From: Flavobacterium degerlachei | Lineage (GTDB): Bacteria > Bacteroidota > Bacteroidia > Flavobacteriales > Flavobacteriaceae | Assembly: GCF_900106645.1 (NCBI RefSeq) | Contig: NZ_FNMV01000017.1 | Location: 1-64,000 of the forward strand | Reading direction: 5' to 3' | Length of the DNA: 64,000 nt | In this document: piece by piece, positions 8,250 through 16,808 of the stretch | Numbering within the stretch: position 1 is the stretch's first letter | Layout: each line of letters opens with the position of its first letter | Translations under genes and position numbers: made by a program | The notes under the pieces: generated by a model | The model's input: only the letters and a program-made list of their open reading frames with translations | What the model was told of the DNA's origin: nothing | The model's database searches: none

Positions 8250-10412
8250 ATGAAATTCCAAACTAAAAAGCTTTATTCCAAAGTAAAGTTAGTTACTATC
8301 ACCATACTACTTTTTTTTCAGCCATTATTAACCTTTGCACAAACAGACGAGGGTGTTAGTTTTTTTCCTAATAAATCTATAGGTTTTATTGGCTTATTAG
8401 TAGGTTTAGTAATTGTTGCTGTTGCATTAGTATTTTTTTTAATATTAAAACTGGCGGGAAATACAAACCAATTCTTGGAAGATAAAAATGAGGTTCAAAA
8501 AGATAAATTCAAAAAATATATGAATAATTTGAATTCGTCAGAAATTGAAATTTTAAAGAAAAAAAGAAGTCAGAACAACAACCGCATTTCAATCTTAGTT
8601 TTGGGTTTTTTATCTTTAGTACCACAAATAATGTCTGCTCAAACTGCTCCTGCAAATAGAGAAGATCTTTTTTCTCAACCAGGAGTAATCATTACTTTAG
8701 TCTTGATTTTTATTCCGTTGTTTTTGGCTTTGGTCTATTTGGCTGCAAAAGTAAGCACCGGTTTCAAAAATTACGTCAACAATCAAAAAATTAATGAAGC
8801 TGAAGAGTTTGCATCCTATATTTCTGAAACAGAAAATATTCCAAGCGATGCGATTTTGGATGAAATCAAACATAAATTAGAATACAATATTACGCCAAAT
8901 GAACTTTCTGGTATCGAGACTCCAAATGATTCAAAAGGCTTATTAAAAAATATTAGTTCTGAAACGAACTATCGCTTTTTTGCTTCTAAAAGACCACCCG
9001 TAAAACGCCCTAAAATTGACCCCGAATTGACCCGGTTAATTTTATGGTTTCTAGGAACTGCGGTTTTTTGGCTCTTCGTTGGTAGTAGTGTTGGAGAGTA
9101 CGTAGGTATAAAATTTATCGTTCCAGACGCTGATAATTACAGTTGGTTGAGTATTGGTAGACTTCGTGCCGTGCATACAAATCTAGTTTTTTGGGCATGG
9201 TCCACAATCGGAATTATGGGATTGGGTTATTATATCGTTCCTATGGTTAGTAATGCGCCATTAAATAGTATCAAAAATGGATGGAAAGCACTTATTGCTG
9301 TAAATGCAGCCATGCTTATAGGAGCTATTTCGATTATGGCCGGAATCAATAATGGTGGTGGTGAATACCGTGAAATAATTTGGCCGATCATGGCTGTTTG
9401 GGCCTACGGATTATTACTTACCGTAATCAACTTCATTAAAACAATTGCAAAGCGTACCACACTCGAAATATACATTTCTAACTGGTTTATCGTAGCGTCT
9501 TATATTTTCATTTTGATCGTTGCAACAATTGCTTATATCCCAATGGGACAAGACGGAATTGGTGAAACAATCGTGCAAGGATATTATATGCACCAAGCGG
9601 TGGGAATGTGGTTTATGTTCTCCATGTTAGGAGTACTTTACTATTTATTGCCGCAACAATTGAACAAACCTATTTATTCCTATAGTTTAGGAGTATTAGC
9701 GTTTTGGTCACAAATTTTATTTTACACCGTTATTGGGACTCATCACTTTGTTTTTAGTGCCTTGCCATGGTGGTTGCAAACAGTTGCCATTGTAGGAAGT
9801 GTAGGGATGTTAATTCCGGTTACTTCTGGAACAATTAATTATTTGATGACTATGAGAGGTTCATGGAGTAAGATTAGTAATAGTTATTCATTGCCTTTCT
9901 TCTTTGTTGGAATCATTTACTATTTCACTGGCTCTTTTCAAGGAACTGCCGAAGCTTTTCGTTCTACTAATTTAATCTGGCACTTTACTGATTTTACTAT
10001 TGCACACTCGCATATTACGATGTACGGAATTATTACTTTTTTACTTTTTGGTAGTATTTATGCCATTGTACCTCGCCTTACAGGAAAAGAACCACCACAA
10101 TTGGGAGTTGGTGCTCATTTTTGGTTGGCATTAATAGGATTACAATTTTATACTATTCCGTTAATGATTGGTGGTACTTTAAAAGGAATTATGTGGGCCG
10201 AAGGAAAACCGTTTATTGATAGCGTGGTATTAATGGGACCGTATTGGTTATGGAGAGCAATTGGAGGAACTTTAATGTGGTTGTCTCATATCGTTTTAGC
10301 TTACAATATGTATAAAATGATGCGCCCTTCTACTGATGTAGATGTTAAAGAAAGAGCATTCGAAATAATCAATCAAAATTTGGAAGCTAATTCAGTTGAA
10401 CCTAAAATATAA
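8250..10412 (+). CDS. atypical cbb3-type haem-copper oxidase catalytic subunit (CcoN-like)
   Basis: A 720-residue membrane protein. Residues from about 255 on are a CcoN-type core: low-spin haem ligand His309 in GRLRAVHT, CuB ligands His448 and His498-499, haem ligands His586 and His588 in HFTDFTIAHSHITMYG, and Tyr492, which aligns by residue count with the His-Tyr cross-link tyrosine of CcoN. This supports an oxygen reductase rather than a nitric oxide reductase. The CcoN FEGP motif reads SFQGT here, so Glu is replaced by Gln564. The first 250 residues are an extra module made of two similar units exactly 100 residues apart (AQT at 30-32 and 130-132, each followed by a membrane helix ending in Lys67 and Lys167). 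First gene of a five-gene operon. Confidence 0.88.
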   Translation: MKFQTKKLYSKVKLVTITILLFFQPLLTFAQTDEGVSFFPNKSIGFIGLLVGLVIVAVALVFFLILKLAGNTNQFLEDKNEVQKDKFKKYMNNLNSSEIEILKKKRSQNNNRISILVLGFLSLVPQIMSAQTAPANREDLFSQPGVIITLVLIFIPLFLALVYLAAKVSTGFKNYVNNQKINEAEEFASYISETENIPSDAILDEIKHKLEYNITPNELSGIETPNDSKGLLKNISSETNYRFFASKRPPVKRPKIDPELTRLILWFLGTAVFWLFVGSSVGEYVGIKFIVPDADNYSWLSIGRLRAVHTNLVFWAWSTIGIMGLGYYIVPMVSNAPLNSIKNGWKALIAVNAAMLIGAISIMAGINNGGGEYREIIWPIMAVWAYGLLLTVINFIKTIAKRTTLEIYISNWFIVASYIFILIVATIAYIPMGQDGIGETIVQGYYMHQAVGMWFMFSMLGVLYYLLPQQLNKPIYSYSLGVLAFWSQILFYTVIGTHHFVFSALPWWLQTVAIVGSVGMLIPVTSGTINYLMTMRGSWSKISNSYSLPFFFVGIIYYFTGSFQGTAEAFRSTNLIWHFTDFTIAHSHITMYGIITFLLFGSIYAIVPRLTGKEPPQLGVGAHFWLALIGLQFYTIPLMIGGTLKGIMWAEGKPFIDSVVLMGPYWLWRAIGGTLMWLSHIVLAYNMYKMMRPSTDVDVKERAFEIINQNLEANSVEPKI

Positions 10413-10417
10413 ATACG

Positions 10418-11431
10418 ATGAGTATATTTCACGATCATAAAAAACTTTTTACGTTAGCTACTGCCCTATTTGGCACATTAACTCTTTTTGTAGCCGTATT
10501 TCCATCATTGTATAATGAAGAAAATAGCGCTCCTCTATATGGTAGTGTACCACTTACGGAGCAGGAAGAAGCGGGAAGACAGATTTATATAAGTAACGGC
10601 TGTGTAGGTTGTCACACGCAGCAAGTACGTAATGTAGATATGGATAAAACTTGGGGAAGTCGCCCAGGAATCGCCTCAGATTATGCGTATAGTACCAGAA
10701 AAAGCATTTGGCAAAATTCAGGTACTTTAATGGGAACTGAAAGAACGGGACCTGATTTAACAAATATTGGAGACAGACAACCCAGCCAAGATTGGCATCT
10801 AGTCCATTTATACAATCCCAGAACGGTAATGCCTCAATCAATAATGGCACCTTATCCGTGGTTATTTGAAATTAAAGATAAAGTAGAAAAAGGTGACATA
10901 AAAGTCAATGTTCCTCAAGAGTTCCTTCACGGTCAAAAAGGAGTTGTCGTCGCTACACAAGACGCTTTAAATCTAGTAGCTTATTTAAAAAGTTTAAGAC
11001 AAGTTAAATTACCTGACGGAACTCCAGACCCTGCCTTTTTATACAAAATAGAAAAAGCAGAAGCAAATGCTGCAGCCGGTGGTGCCCCAGCAGAATTAAA
11101 CGGAACCGATTTATATGGTGCAAATTGTATGGCTTGCCATCAACAAAATGGTGAAGGACTTCCTGGTGCATTTCCTCCTTTGAAAGGCAGTAAAATTGTT
11201 TTGGATGACAACCCCGAAATTATGGTTGGAATTATTATGAATGGCTACAACGCACAAGAACAATTTGGTGAAATGCCTGCCGTAGGAACTAACGCGAACC
11301 TATCTGCCGAAGAAATTGCCGCAATCATGAACCATGAAAAAACCAGTTGGGGAAATACTGCCAAAAAAGTAACACCAGAACAAGTTAAGAAATTAATGGA
11401 TCTCGCTAAGTTAAGTGCACCACAACAATAA
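10418..11431 (+). CDS. CcoO-like cytochrome c fused to a second cytochrome c domain
   Basis: A 337-residue protein, starting 5 bases after the oxidase subunit gene. Residues 1-195 match CcoO (FixO): an N-terminal membrane anchor, haem site CVGCH at 62-66 and the CcoO signatures TWGSRPGI, RTGPDLTNIG and YNPRTVMPQSIMAPYPWL. An Ala/Gly-rich linker leads to a second haem domain with CMACH at 237-241 and GEMP supplying a probable axial Met286. In classical cbb3 oxidases CcoO is mono-haem and CcoP carries extra haems; here the second domain may replace CcoP, for which no separate gene is present. It should deliver electrons to the catalytic subunit at the periplasmic face. Confidence 0.88.
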   Translation: MSIFHDHKKLFTLATALFGTLTLFVAVFPSLYNEENSAPLYGSVPLTEQEEAGRQIYISNGCVGCHTQQVRNVDMDKTWGSRPGIASDYAYSTRKSIWQNSGTLMGTERTGPDLTNIGDRQPSQDWHLVHLYNPRTVMPQSIMAPYPWLFEIKDKVEKGDIKVNVPQEFLHGQKGVVVATQDALNLVAYLKSLRQVKLPDGTPDPAFLYKIEKAEANAAAGGAPAELNGTDLYGANCMACHQQNGEGLPGAFPPLKGSKIVLDDNPEIMVGIIMNGYNAQEQFGEMPAVGTNANLSAEEIAAIMNHEKTSWGNTAKKVTPEQVKKLMDLAKLSAPQQ

Positions 11432-11442
11432 ATAAAAAGAAG

Positions 11443-11703
11443 ATGAAAAAGTCAATATACACAGTACTACTTGCCGCATTTTCGGTGGCAACAAATGCCT
11501 GTCCCATGTGCGAGAAACAACAGCCTAAAATTTTGAGGGGAATTGCACATGGAGCTGGTCCTGAAAGTAATTTAGATTATGTAATTGTTTGGGGCATGGT
11601 TGCATTTGTTTTAATAACATTGTTTTATGCGTTGAAATACCTAATAAAACCAAAAGAAAACAATGATGATCATATAAAAAGAACCATTATAAACTTTGAA
11701 TAA
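11443..11703 (+). CDS. small CPMC-motif membrane protein of the oxidase operon
   Basis: An 86-residue protein with an N-terminal hydrophobic signal, then a CPMC motif (Cys20, Cys23), and one membrane helix at about residues 45-66 followed by a short charged tail. I do not recognise a named family. A CxxC pair next to the membrane in an oxidase operon suggests a role in copper handling, thiol redox or assembly, or a small structural subunit like CcoQ; this is inference from position and motif. It ends one base before the next gene's ATG, so translation is probably coupled. Confidence 0.65.
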   Translation: MKKSIYTVLLAAFSVATNACPMCEKQQPKILRGIAHGAGPESNLDYVIVWGMVAFVLITLFYALKYLIKPKENNDDHIKRTIINFE

Positions 11704-11704
11704 T

Positions 11705-12103
11705 ATGGACCATAAAAGTAAAGTGATTATATTTGTTGATGATGATCTTCAACCAATAGGAGAATTTGATGCACCTGTGAATTTTGAATTGGATACTCGT
11801 AAATTGAAAGATGGATTTCACCAATTAAAAATAGTTAGTAAAGACCCCGCAGGGAAAGAAGGCGTACGAGTTATTCCCTTTAAAGTTAGGAATGGTCCTG
11901 CTATTGCTGTCGAAGGATTAAAAGACAATGACGAGGTTGATGGCGTTTTACCATTAATGATTAATGCGTATGGAAAAGGAAATCAAAAACAATTTTTAAT
12001 TGATGGTAGTGAAACGCCTAAAAGTGTTCCTTCCTGGTTAATCTCTGGTATCATTGCTTTTGTAGCTTGGGCAATCTATTTTACAATAACTTCTTTAGGG
12101 TAA
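11705..12103 (+). CDS. Ig-like domain membrane protein of the oxidase operon
   Basis: A 132-residue protein. Its first 100 residues look like a short beta-sandwich of the bacterial Ig type (FDAPVNFELDTRKLKDGFHQLKIVSKD), and a C-terminal membrane helix spans about residues 110-130 (PSWLISGIIAFVAWAIYFTI), so the soluble domain is anchored by its C-terminus. I used the ATG at 11705 instead of an upstream TTG at 11696 that lies inside the preceding gene. No cysteine or haem site is present. Relatives in Bacteroidota may be labelled cytochrome c oxidase-associated proteins; a structural or assembly role is inferred. Confidence 0.65.
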   Translation: MDHKSKVIIFVDDDLQPIGEFDAPVNFELDTRKLKDGFHQLKIVSKDPAGKEGVRVIPFKVRNGPAIAVEGLKDNDEVDGVLPLMINAYGKGNQKQFLIDGSETPKSVPSWLISGIIAFVAWAIYFTITSLG

Positions 12104-12110
12104 AAATAAT

Positions 12111-12977
12111 ATGTGCGAAATAAAAAACATCAGTTGTAATGAAGTTGCTCAAAATGACTTAAAATTTGCTATTTATACAACGGCAGATTTTTTAAAATTC
12201 ATGGAACAATTAAATACACCGCACAGACATAATTATTATATGATTTTGCTCAATAATAAAAATCACGGTGCACAATTAATCGATTTCGTAGAATGTCCTA
12301 TTGAGCCGTTTTCTATAACTTGTATGCACTTAGGACAGGTACATCAATGGCTTAATTATGATAGTATTGAAGGCTATGTTTTAGTGTTCGAAAGTGATTT
12401 TTTTGCCTTGAGGTACCAGAATTATCAACTCAGTGAATTTTCATTTTTAAGTTATCGTCATGAACAGCCGTACATAAACATCTCTGAAGAAAAATTTAAT
12501 CATATTGAATCCATTGCCGTTTGGATGTTAAGGGAGTTCAATGGTAATGAAGTCAATTTTGAAAAATGTTTACGTTCTCTACTCAATATTATGTTGATAG
12601 AACTCAATCGGTTATTTGAACCTGCAAACAAAAATGCAGAGTTTAGTCAATCACTGCAACTTATCCACCACTTCGAAGAGTTAATTGACAAATACTACAA
12701 AGAGAAGCATTTTGTAAAAGACTACGCTTCAATTATGCATGTAAGACCTAATTATCTCAATGCGATTTGTAATGAGGTAACTAACAGTTCTGCCGGTGAT
12801 TTAATTCGAAATCGTATTCTTATTGAAGCCAAACGATTGCTGCTTTACGAAAAAAAGACAGCCTCTGAAATAGCGTACGAATTAGGTTTTGTAGACAACT
12901 CTTATTTTGGACGCTTTTTTAAAAAATATGAAAATTATACACCAGACGGTTTTAAGAAAAAATATCTAAAAAATTAG
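12111..12977 (+). CDS. AraC family transcriptional regulator
   Basis: A 288-residue regulator with an N-terminal cupin-like sensing domain (CPIEPFSITCMHLGQVHQW) and a C-terminal pair of helix-turn-helix motifs of the AraC/XylS type, including FVKDYASIMHVRPNYLNAI and TASEIAYELGFVDNSYFGRFFKKYENYTPDGFKK. It starts 7 bases after the Ig-like gene, in the same direction and probably the same transcript, which suggests that it controls the oxidase operon or the copper receptor genes downstream. The effector cannot be read from the sequence. Confidence 0.85.
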   Translation: MCEIKNISCNEVAQNDLKFAIYTTADFLKFMEQLNTPHRHNYYMILLNNKNHGAQLIDFVECPIEPFSITCMHLGQVHQWLNYDSIEGYVLVFESDFFALRYQNYQLSEFSFLSYRHEQPYINISEEKFNHIESIAVWMLREFNGNEVNFEKCLRSLLNIMLIELNRLFEPANKNAEFSQSLQLIHHFEELIDKYYKEKHFVKDYASIMHVRPNYLNAICNEVTNSSAGDLIRNRILIEAKRLLLYEKKTASEIAYELGFVDNSYFGRFFKKYENYTPDGFKKKYLKN

Positions 12978-13016
12978 TCTCCAATTCGTCGAAAAAACGA
13001 AATTATAGAACTACAC

Positions 13017-13061
13017 TGTAACATATGTCACAGTGCAACTGCTCCTTAATAAATACCTTTG
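13017..13061 (+). promoter_or_regulatory. Crp/Fnr-like box and -7 element before the copper receptor genes
   Basis: The box TGTAACATATGTCACA at 13017-13032 sits inside a longer, nearly perfect palindrome (13014-13035, one mismatched pair). The -7 element TACCTTTG at 13054-13061 fits the Bacteroidota consensus TAnnTTTG. The box centre is 29.5 bases from the -7 element, which would put it near -42, the class II activator position of Crp/Fnr proteins. A leader of about 140 bases follows, with a hairpin GTTTTG/CAAAAC at 13080-13095. Confidence 0.7.
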
Positions 13062-13204
13062 TAATATATTAAATATTGGGTTTTGTTAGCAAAACAGCGT
13101 ATTGTTTCAATAAAAAAAGATCCAATTTTAAAAATAACTACTCTTTTCATACTGCTCTTATAGTGAGCAAAACAAACTTGAAAATCGCATAACGTTCAAC
13201 AGGA

Positions 13205-13585
13205 ATGAATAAATCAATTCAAAATAGTTTTATCTTTTTAATCATAATTAGCATTGTATGTTTTAATTTGAAAACGACTATTTTACAATTTGAATATTCT
13301 TTTTTTAATGAAAGTTTTACGGAGCAGTTTTGCCAAAACAAAGCAAAACCGGAATTGAAATGCAACGGTAAATGTCATTTGAAAAAGATAAATAAAGAAC
13401 AGGACAATCAGGATTCTTCAAAAAAATCATTGGCAGATCGTGACGTTTTATTTTTTAATGACTTCGTTCAACACCCTATTTCTTATCTAATTCCTTCACA
13501 AAAGAAAAAGATCTATTCTAAAAAAGACTTCTTTCAGGTTAAAATAAATTATCCTTCAGAACATCCACCTCAAAATTTGATTTAA
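13205..13585 (+). CDS. small membrane-anchored protein with FC...KCNGKCHLKK motif
   Basis: A 126-residue protein with a hydrophobic N-terminal anchor (residues 8-24) and a soluble part containing Cys43, Cys53, Cys57 and His58 in the pattern FC-x9-C-N-G-K-C-H-L-K-K. I recall such proteins in Bacteroidota lying directly before TonB-dependent receptors; no function is assigned to my knowledge. The Cys/His pattern suits a metal ligand set, and its place 46 bases before a copper-type receptor suggests a role in copper handling. That role is inference. Confidence 0.65.
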   Translation: MNKSIQNSFIFLIIISIVCFNLKTTILQFEYSFFNESFTEQFCQNKAKPELKCNGKCHLKKINKEQDNQDSSKKSLADRDVLFFNDFVQHPISYLIPSQKKKIYSKKDFFQVKINYPSEHPPQNLI

Positions 13586-13631
13586 CATCGCAACAGCTTA
13601 ATAGCTAGAATGTTTAATCAAATTTATCAAA

Positions 13632-15728
13632 ATGAAAAAAATTATTTGTGCCTTAACTATACTAGGCACGCTAAACGGTTATGCTCAAGAAGCAACAAAA
13701 ATAATAGACACGACCAAAGTGACCCTTTTAAATGAAGTACTTGTTACGGGTTCGTCCATAAAAAACCCTGCCCAGGTTATTGTTAAACAGGATTTCTCTG
13801 AAAAAGTAGTGCAGCCTAAAAATTCTGGTGAATTATTTGAAGATATCAATGGTTTTCATCTCATCAAAAGAGGAAATTATGCTGTTGACCCCGATTTTAG
13901 AGCTTCTCAATACGAACAGTTAAATGTTCAAATAGATGGTGGAACTAAAGCGTTTCATGCCTGTCCTAACCGCATGGATCCTGTAACTACATTGGTTAAT
14001 CCAGAAGAAATTACTAAAATCGAAATCATAAAAGGCCCATTTTCGGTTCGTTATGGAAACACTTTTGCAGGACTTATCAATTTAGTTTCAAAATCTCCGG
14101 CTAACAACACTAAGCTCCTTAGCGGAAGTCTTTCTTCTGGTTATGAAAGCAATGGAAATTCTATGGTGAACATGTTTACTTTAGACAGTAAAATTAAAAA
14201 GTTTGACTTTTCTGGAAACTTCAGTTATCGCGATTATGGAAACTATGAAGACGGAAATCAAAACGAAATTCCGTCTTCGTTTAGAAGTATTAGTTATGGA
14301 TTAAAAACGGGTTATCAAATTTCAGATAACCAACGTTTGCAAGCAACTTTACGTCAAAATTTTGGTCGTGATGTGCTTCACGCAGGTTTGCCTATGGATA
14401 CAGATGAAGATAATAGTACCATGGCTAATTTAGATTACAAATTAGAGACAAATAACACCTATTTTAAAGGATTAACTTCTAAGGTTTACTACTCGTATGT
14501 AGATCATATTATGACCAATTCACGAAGAGCTTCTTTTGCAAATTCAGAAGCCGTGTCAAAAGTAAATGCTTTAACTTATGGCGGGAAAATTGAAACAGAA
14601 TGGAGTTTAGGCTCCAAAGTCAATTTGTTTACTGGAATAGATATGGTCAATTTATCCAGAGAAGGTGGCAGAGATCGTTTAGTCAAAGTTAATATGATGG
14701 GAAATAATCTTGCAACACCTTTAGCTTACTATGATAAAGTTTGGCAAGACAGTTACTCCAATGATTTTGGCTATTTTGCGGAAACTAAAATTAAAGCTTC
14801 AGAGAAATCATGGTTGACTATTGGTTCCCGTTTGGACTTTATTACTTCTGATGCGAATGATTTAGATCCCACTTATGCTGCTTTGTATCCTAATTTAGAA
14901 AAGAGAAATGAAACATTGTATAGTGGTACGGTTTCGTATCAATACCTTTTTAATCCCAATTATAAAATAGAAGCTTCTTTTGGTCGAGGAATTAGAGCAG
15001 CTAATATTGAAGAACGATTTATTGCCTTCTTTAACATTGGAAGAGATGCTTATGAATATGTCGGAAATCCAAATTTAAAACCGGAAGTAAACAATCAATT
15101 TGAATTAAGTTTTGATGGAAAAACAAACTTAAAAGGCTTCTTTAATTCAGTTCAATATGGAACTTCAGTATTTTATTCTATTTATGAAAACTATATTCTA
15201 GGCGTTGTAGATGCCTCTTTAACTCGAAAATACAACTCGACTTCACCACCAATTCACCCAAAAGTTTTTAGAAATATTGACAAAGCATTAAAAACTGGTT
15301 TTGAAGCTTACGGAAACATTACATTCCATGAGAATTTTAATTTTGGAACAGAAGTTTCGTACACCTATACAGAAAACAAAGATTTTAATGAAAGTTTACC
15401 TCTAACTCCGCCATTAGTAACGCGATTAAAATTGAGTTATGAATACAAAAAGTTCTGGGCCAAAGCATTGTATACTTTGACAGCAAAACAAAACAAAATT
15501 TCAACCAGCTATGATGAAATTGCTACCGCAGGATATGAAGTGATGGATTTAAACATTGGCTACAAACCTATAAAATCAGTATCCATTGGAATGGGGCTTT
15601 TAAATGTGTTTGATCAATATTACAACAACCATTTAACCTTTGCTTTCAACAATGTAGCCAGTTTTGGAAGAGTTCCTATAACGGAACCTGGTCGAAACTT
15701 TACGCTATTTGTAAACTATAAATTTTAA
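13632..15728 (+). CDS. TonB-dependent outer membrane receptor, copper (OprC) type
   Basis: A 698-residue outer membrane receptor with signal peptide (ending NGYAQ), a plug domain from about residue 33 and a 22-strand-type barrel ending in FVNYKF with the terminal aromatic residue. The plug contains HACPNRMDP at 109-117; the CxxxM pair Cys111 and Met115 corresponds to the copper-binding CxxxM motif of Pseudomonas OprC, and TonB-dependent copper receptors share the ACPNxMDP region. The EIIKGPFSVRYG segment is the usual TonB plug signature. It should bring copper compounds into the periplasm, a logical partner of the haem-copper oxidase operon just upstream. Confidence 0.85.
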   Translation: MKKIICALTILGTLNGYAQEATKIIDTTKVTLLNEVLVTGSSIKNPAQVIVKQDFSEKVVQPKNSGELFEDINGFHLIKRGNYAVDPDFRASQYEQLNVQIDGGTKAFHACPNRMDPVTTLVNPEEITKIEIIKGPFSVRYGNTFAGLINLVSKSPANNTKLLSGSLSSGYESNGNSMVNMFTLDSKIKKFDFSGNFSYRDYGNYEDGNQNEIPSSFRSISYGLKTGYQISDNQRLQATLRQNFGRDVLHAGLPMDTDEDNSTMANLDYKLETNNTYFKGLTSKVYYSYVDHIMTNSRRASFANSEAVSKVNALTYGGKIETEWSLGSKVNLFTGIDMVNLSREGGRDRLVKVNMMGNNLATPLAYYDKVWQDSYSNDFGYFAETKIKASEKSWLTIGSRLDFITSDANDLDPTYAALYPNLEKRNETLYSGTVSYQYLFNPNYKIEASFGRGIRAANIEERFIAFFNIGRDAYEYVGNPNLKPEVNNQFELSFDGKTNLKGFFNSVQYGTSVFYSIYENYILGVVDASLTRKYNSTSPPIHPKVFRNIDKALKTGFEAYGNITFHENFNFGTEVSYTYTENKDFNESLPLTPPLVTRLKLSYEYKKFWAKALYTLTAKQNKISTSYDEIATAGYEVMDLNIGYKPIKSVSIGMGLLNVFDQYYNNHLTFAFNNVASFGRVPITEPGRNFTLFVNYKF

Positions 15729-15737
15729 AACTCAAAA

Positions 15738-15762
15738 AAGCCTCAAGTTATTCTTGAGGCTT
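15738..15762. terminator. bidirectional terminator hairpin
   Basis: AAGCCTCAAG (15738-15747) pairs perfectly with CTTGAGGCTT (15753-15762) over a 5-base loop. It ends the TonB receptor transcript and overlaps the last codons of the convergent methyltransferase gene, so it serves both strands. Confidence 0.8.
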
Positions 15763-16212
15763 TCTAATTTTAGGGAAAAATCGGTTTACTTTTTTCTTAT
15801 ACTCCTTGTAATCATAAAATTTTTGAAGTAATTGTTGTTCTTCATAATTTGTTTTGAAATAAAATAAAAGCAATAAAATTAGAGCAATAACTAATTTTAA
15901 AAATGAAACTTTATAAAAGGCATATCCAAACGTAAATAAGATAAGTCCTGTATAAATAGGATGTCGACTGAGTTTGTACATTCCAAAAGTGATTAACTCA
16001 GAATCTGTTTTGGGTGTTGGAAAAACAGTTAGATTTTTGTTGAGTTGCAAAACCGAAAGTGCTGAAATAAGAAAACCTATGATGGCCACCACTAATCCAA
16101 TATATTTTACTGGTTGGGGAAGTTCAAATTGTGGTAAAAAATCAAAAGCATACAATCCAAATAATAGGAATTGTATGCTTACAAATAAATAATCTTTCCA
16201 CGATTTTATCAT
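15748..16212 (-). CDS. isoprenylcysteine methyltransferase (ICMT/PEMT)-like membrane protein
   Basis: A 154-residue membrane protein with four hydrophobic segments. The C-terminal half contains the family motif GMYKLSRHPIYTGLIL and a following EEQQLLQKFYDYKEYKKKV block, typical of the isoprenylcysteine carboxyl methyltransferase / phospholipid methyltransferase superfamily, where the RHP..G region binds S-adenosylmethionine. The bacterial substrate is unknown. It overlaps the preceding methyltransferase gene by 4 bases and is the last gene of the five-gene leftward operon that starts at 18374. Confidence 0.8.
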   Translation of the reverse strand: MIKSWKDYLFVSIQFLLFGLYAFDFLPQFELPQPVKYIGLVVAIIGFLISALSVLQLNKNLTVFPTPKTDSELITFGMYKLSRHPIYTGLILFTFGYAFYKVSFLKLVIALILLLLFYFKTNYEEQQLLQKFYDYKEYKKKVNRFFPKIRKPQE

Positions 16213-16808
16213 TTTTTCTTACCTATAAATCGAATAACGGATCCCTTCCCTTGGTGAAAAGGGCCTTCACTTAATTCGATAATTTCTGTTTTTAAGAAAT
16301 CAAATGCTATGTTTTTAAATTCCTCTTTTACCTCCTCTTCCGAAAACAACATTTCAATATCCTTTGGTCCACCAGAAGGATATTGTAATTGTTCCTTACT
16401 AAATGCCTCAAAAATTACAACCCCATTCGATTTTAGTAATCGTTCAATTTGTTGATGAATTGTTGCTCTAATGGCCTTTGGAAAATGAGAATAAATAAAG
16501 ACAACTCCATCAAAAGAAGCTGGTTCAAAATCTAATTCTTCTAGTATTCCAACGCGATAATCAATTTTTACACCGTTATCATTAGCTAACTTATCCGCCT
16601 TCTTTTTACCTTCCATACTTGTATCAAAAGCAAAAACTTCAAATCCGTTTTTTGCTGCAAAAACGGCATTTCGACCTTCTCCTTCGGCAGGAAATAATAT
16701 TTTTCCGTTTTCAGGCAATTTAGAAATCGATTCTGAAAAAAATTGATTGGGCTGAATTCCGTAAGCATACTCGTTTTCAGCATATCGTTCATTCCAAAAA
16801 TTACTCAT
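16209..16808 (-). CDS. class I SAM-dependent methyltransferase (TehB/TPMT-like)
   Basis: A 199-residue soluble methyltransferase. It begins FWNERYAENEYAYGIQPN, the opening typical of TehB/thiopurine-type methyltransferases, and has motif I as LFPAEGEGRNAVFAA near residue 40 and a later VFIYSHFP block. The usual motif I GxGxG is AEGEGRN here, as in this subfamily. Relatives methylate small thiols, tellurite or selenite; the true substrate here is unknown. Both ends overlap neighbours by 4 bases, showing tight coupling in the redox/sulfur operon. Confidence 0.8.
   Translation of the reverse strand: MSNFWNERYAENEYAYGIQPNQFFSESISKLPENGKILFPAEGEGRNAVFAAKNGFEVFAFDTSMEGKKKADKLANDNGVKIDYRVGILEELDFEPASFDGVVFIYSHFPKAIRATIHQQIERLLKSNGVVIFEAFSKEQLQYPSGGPKDIEMLFSEEEVKEEFKNIAFDFLKTEIIELSEGPFHQGKGSVIRFIGKKK

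Noticed and set aside
8250..10412. Reading the CcoN-like subunit as a nitric oxide reductase
   Set aside because: Tyr492 stands exactly at the residue count of the CcoN cross-link tyrosine (44 residues after the CuB His), and the partner is CcoO-like; NO reductases lack this Tyr. Activity on NO cannot be excluded.
10554..10850. Minus-strand frame of 98 residues inside the CcoO-like gene
   Set aside because: Shadow of the cytochrome gene; no ribosome-binding site and no recognisable motif.
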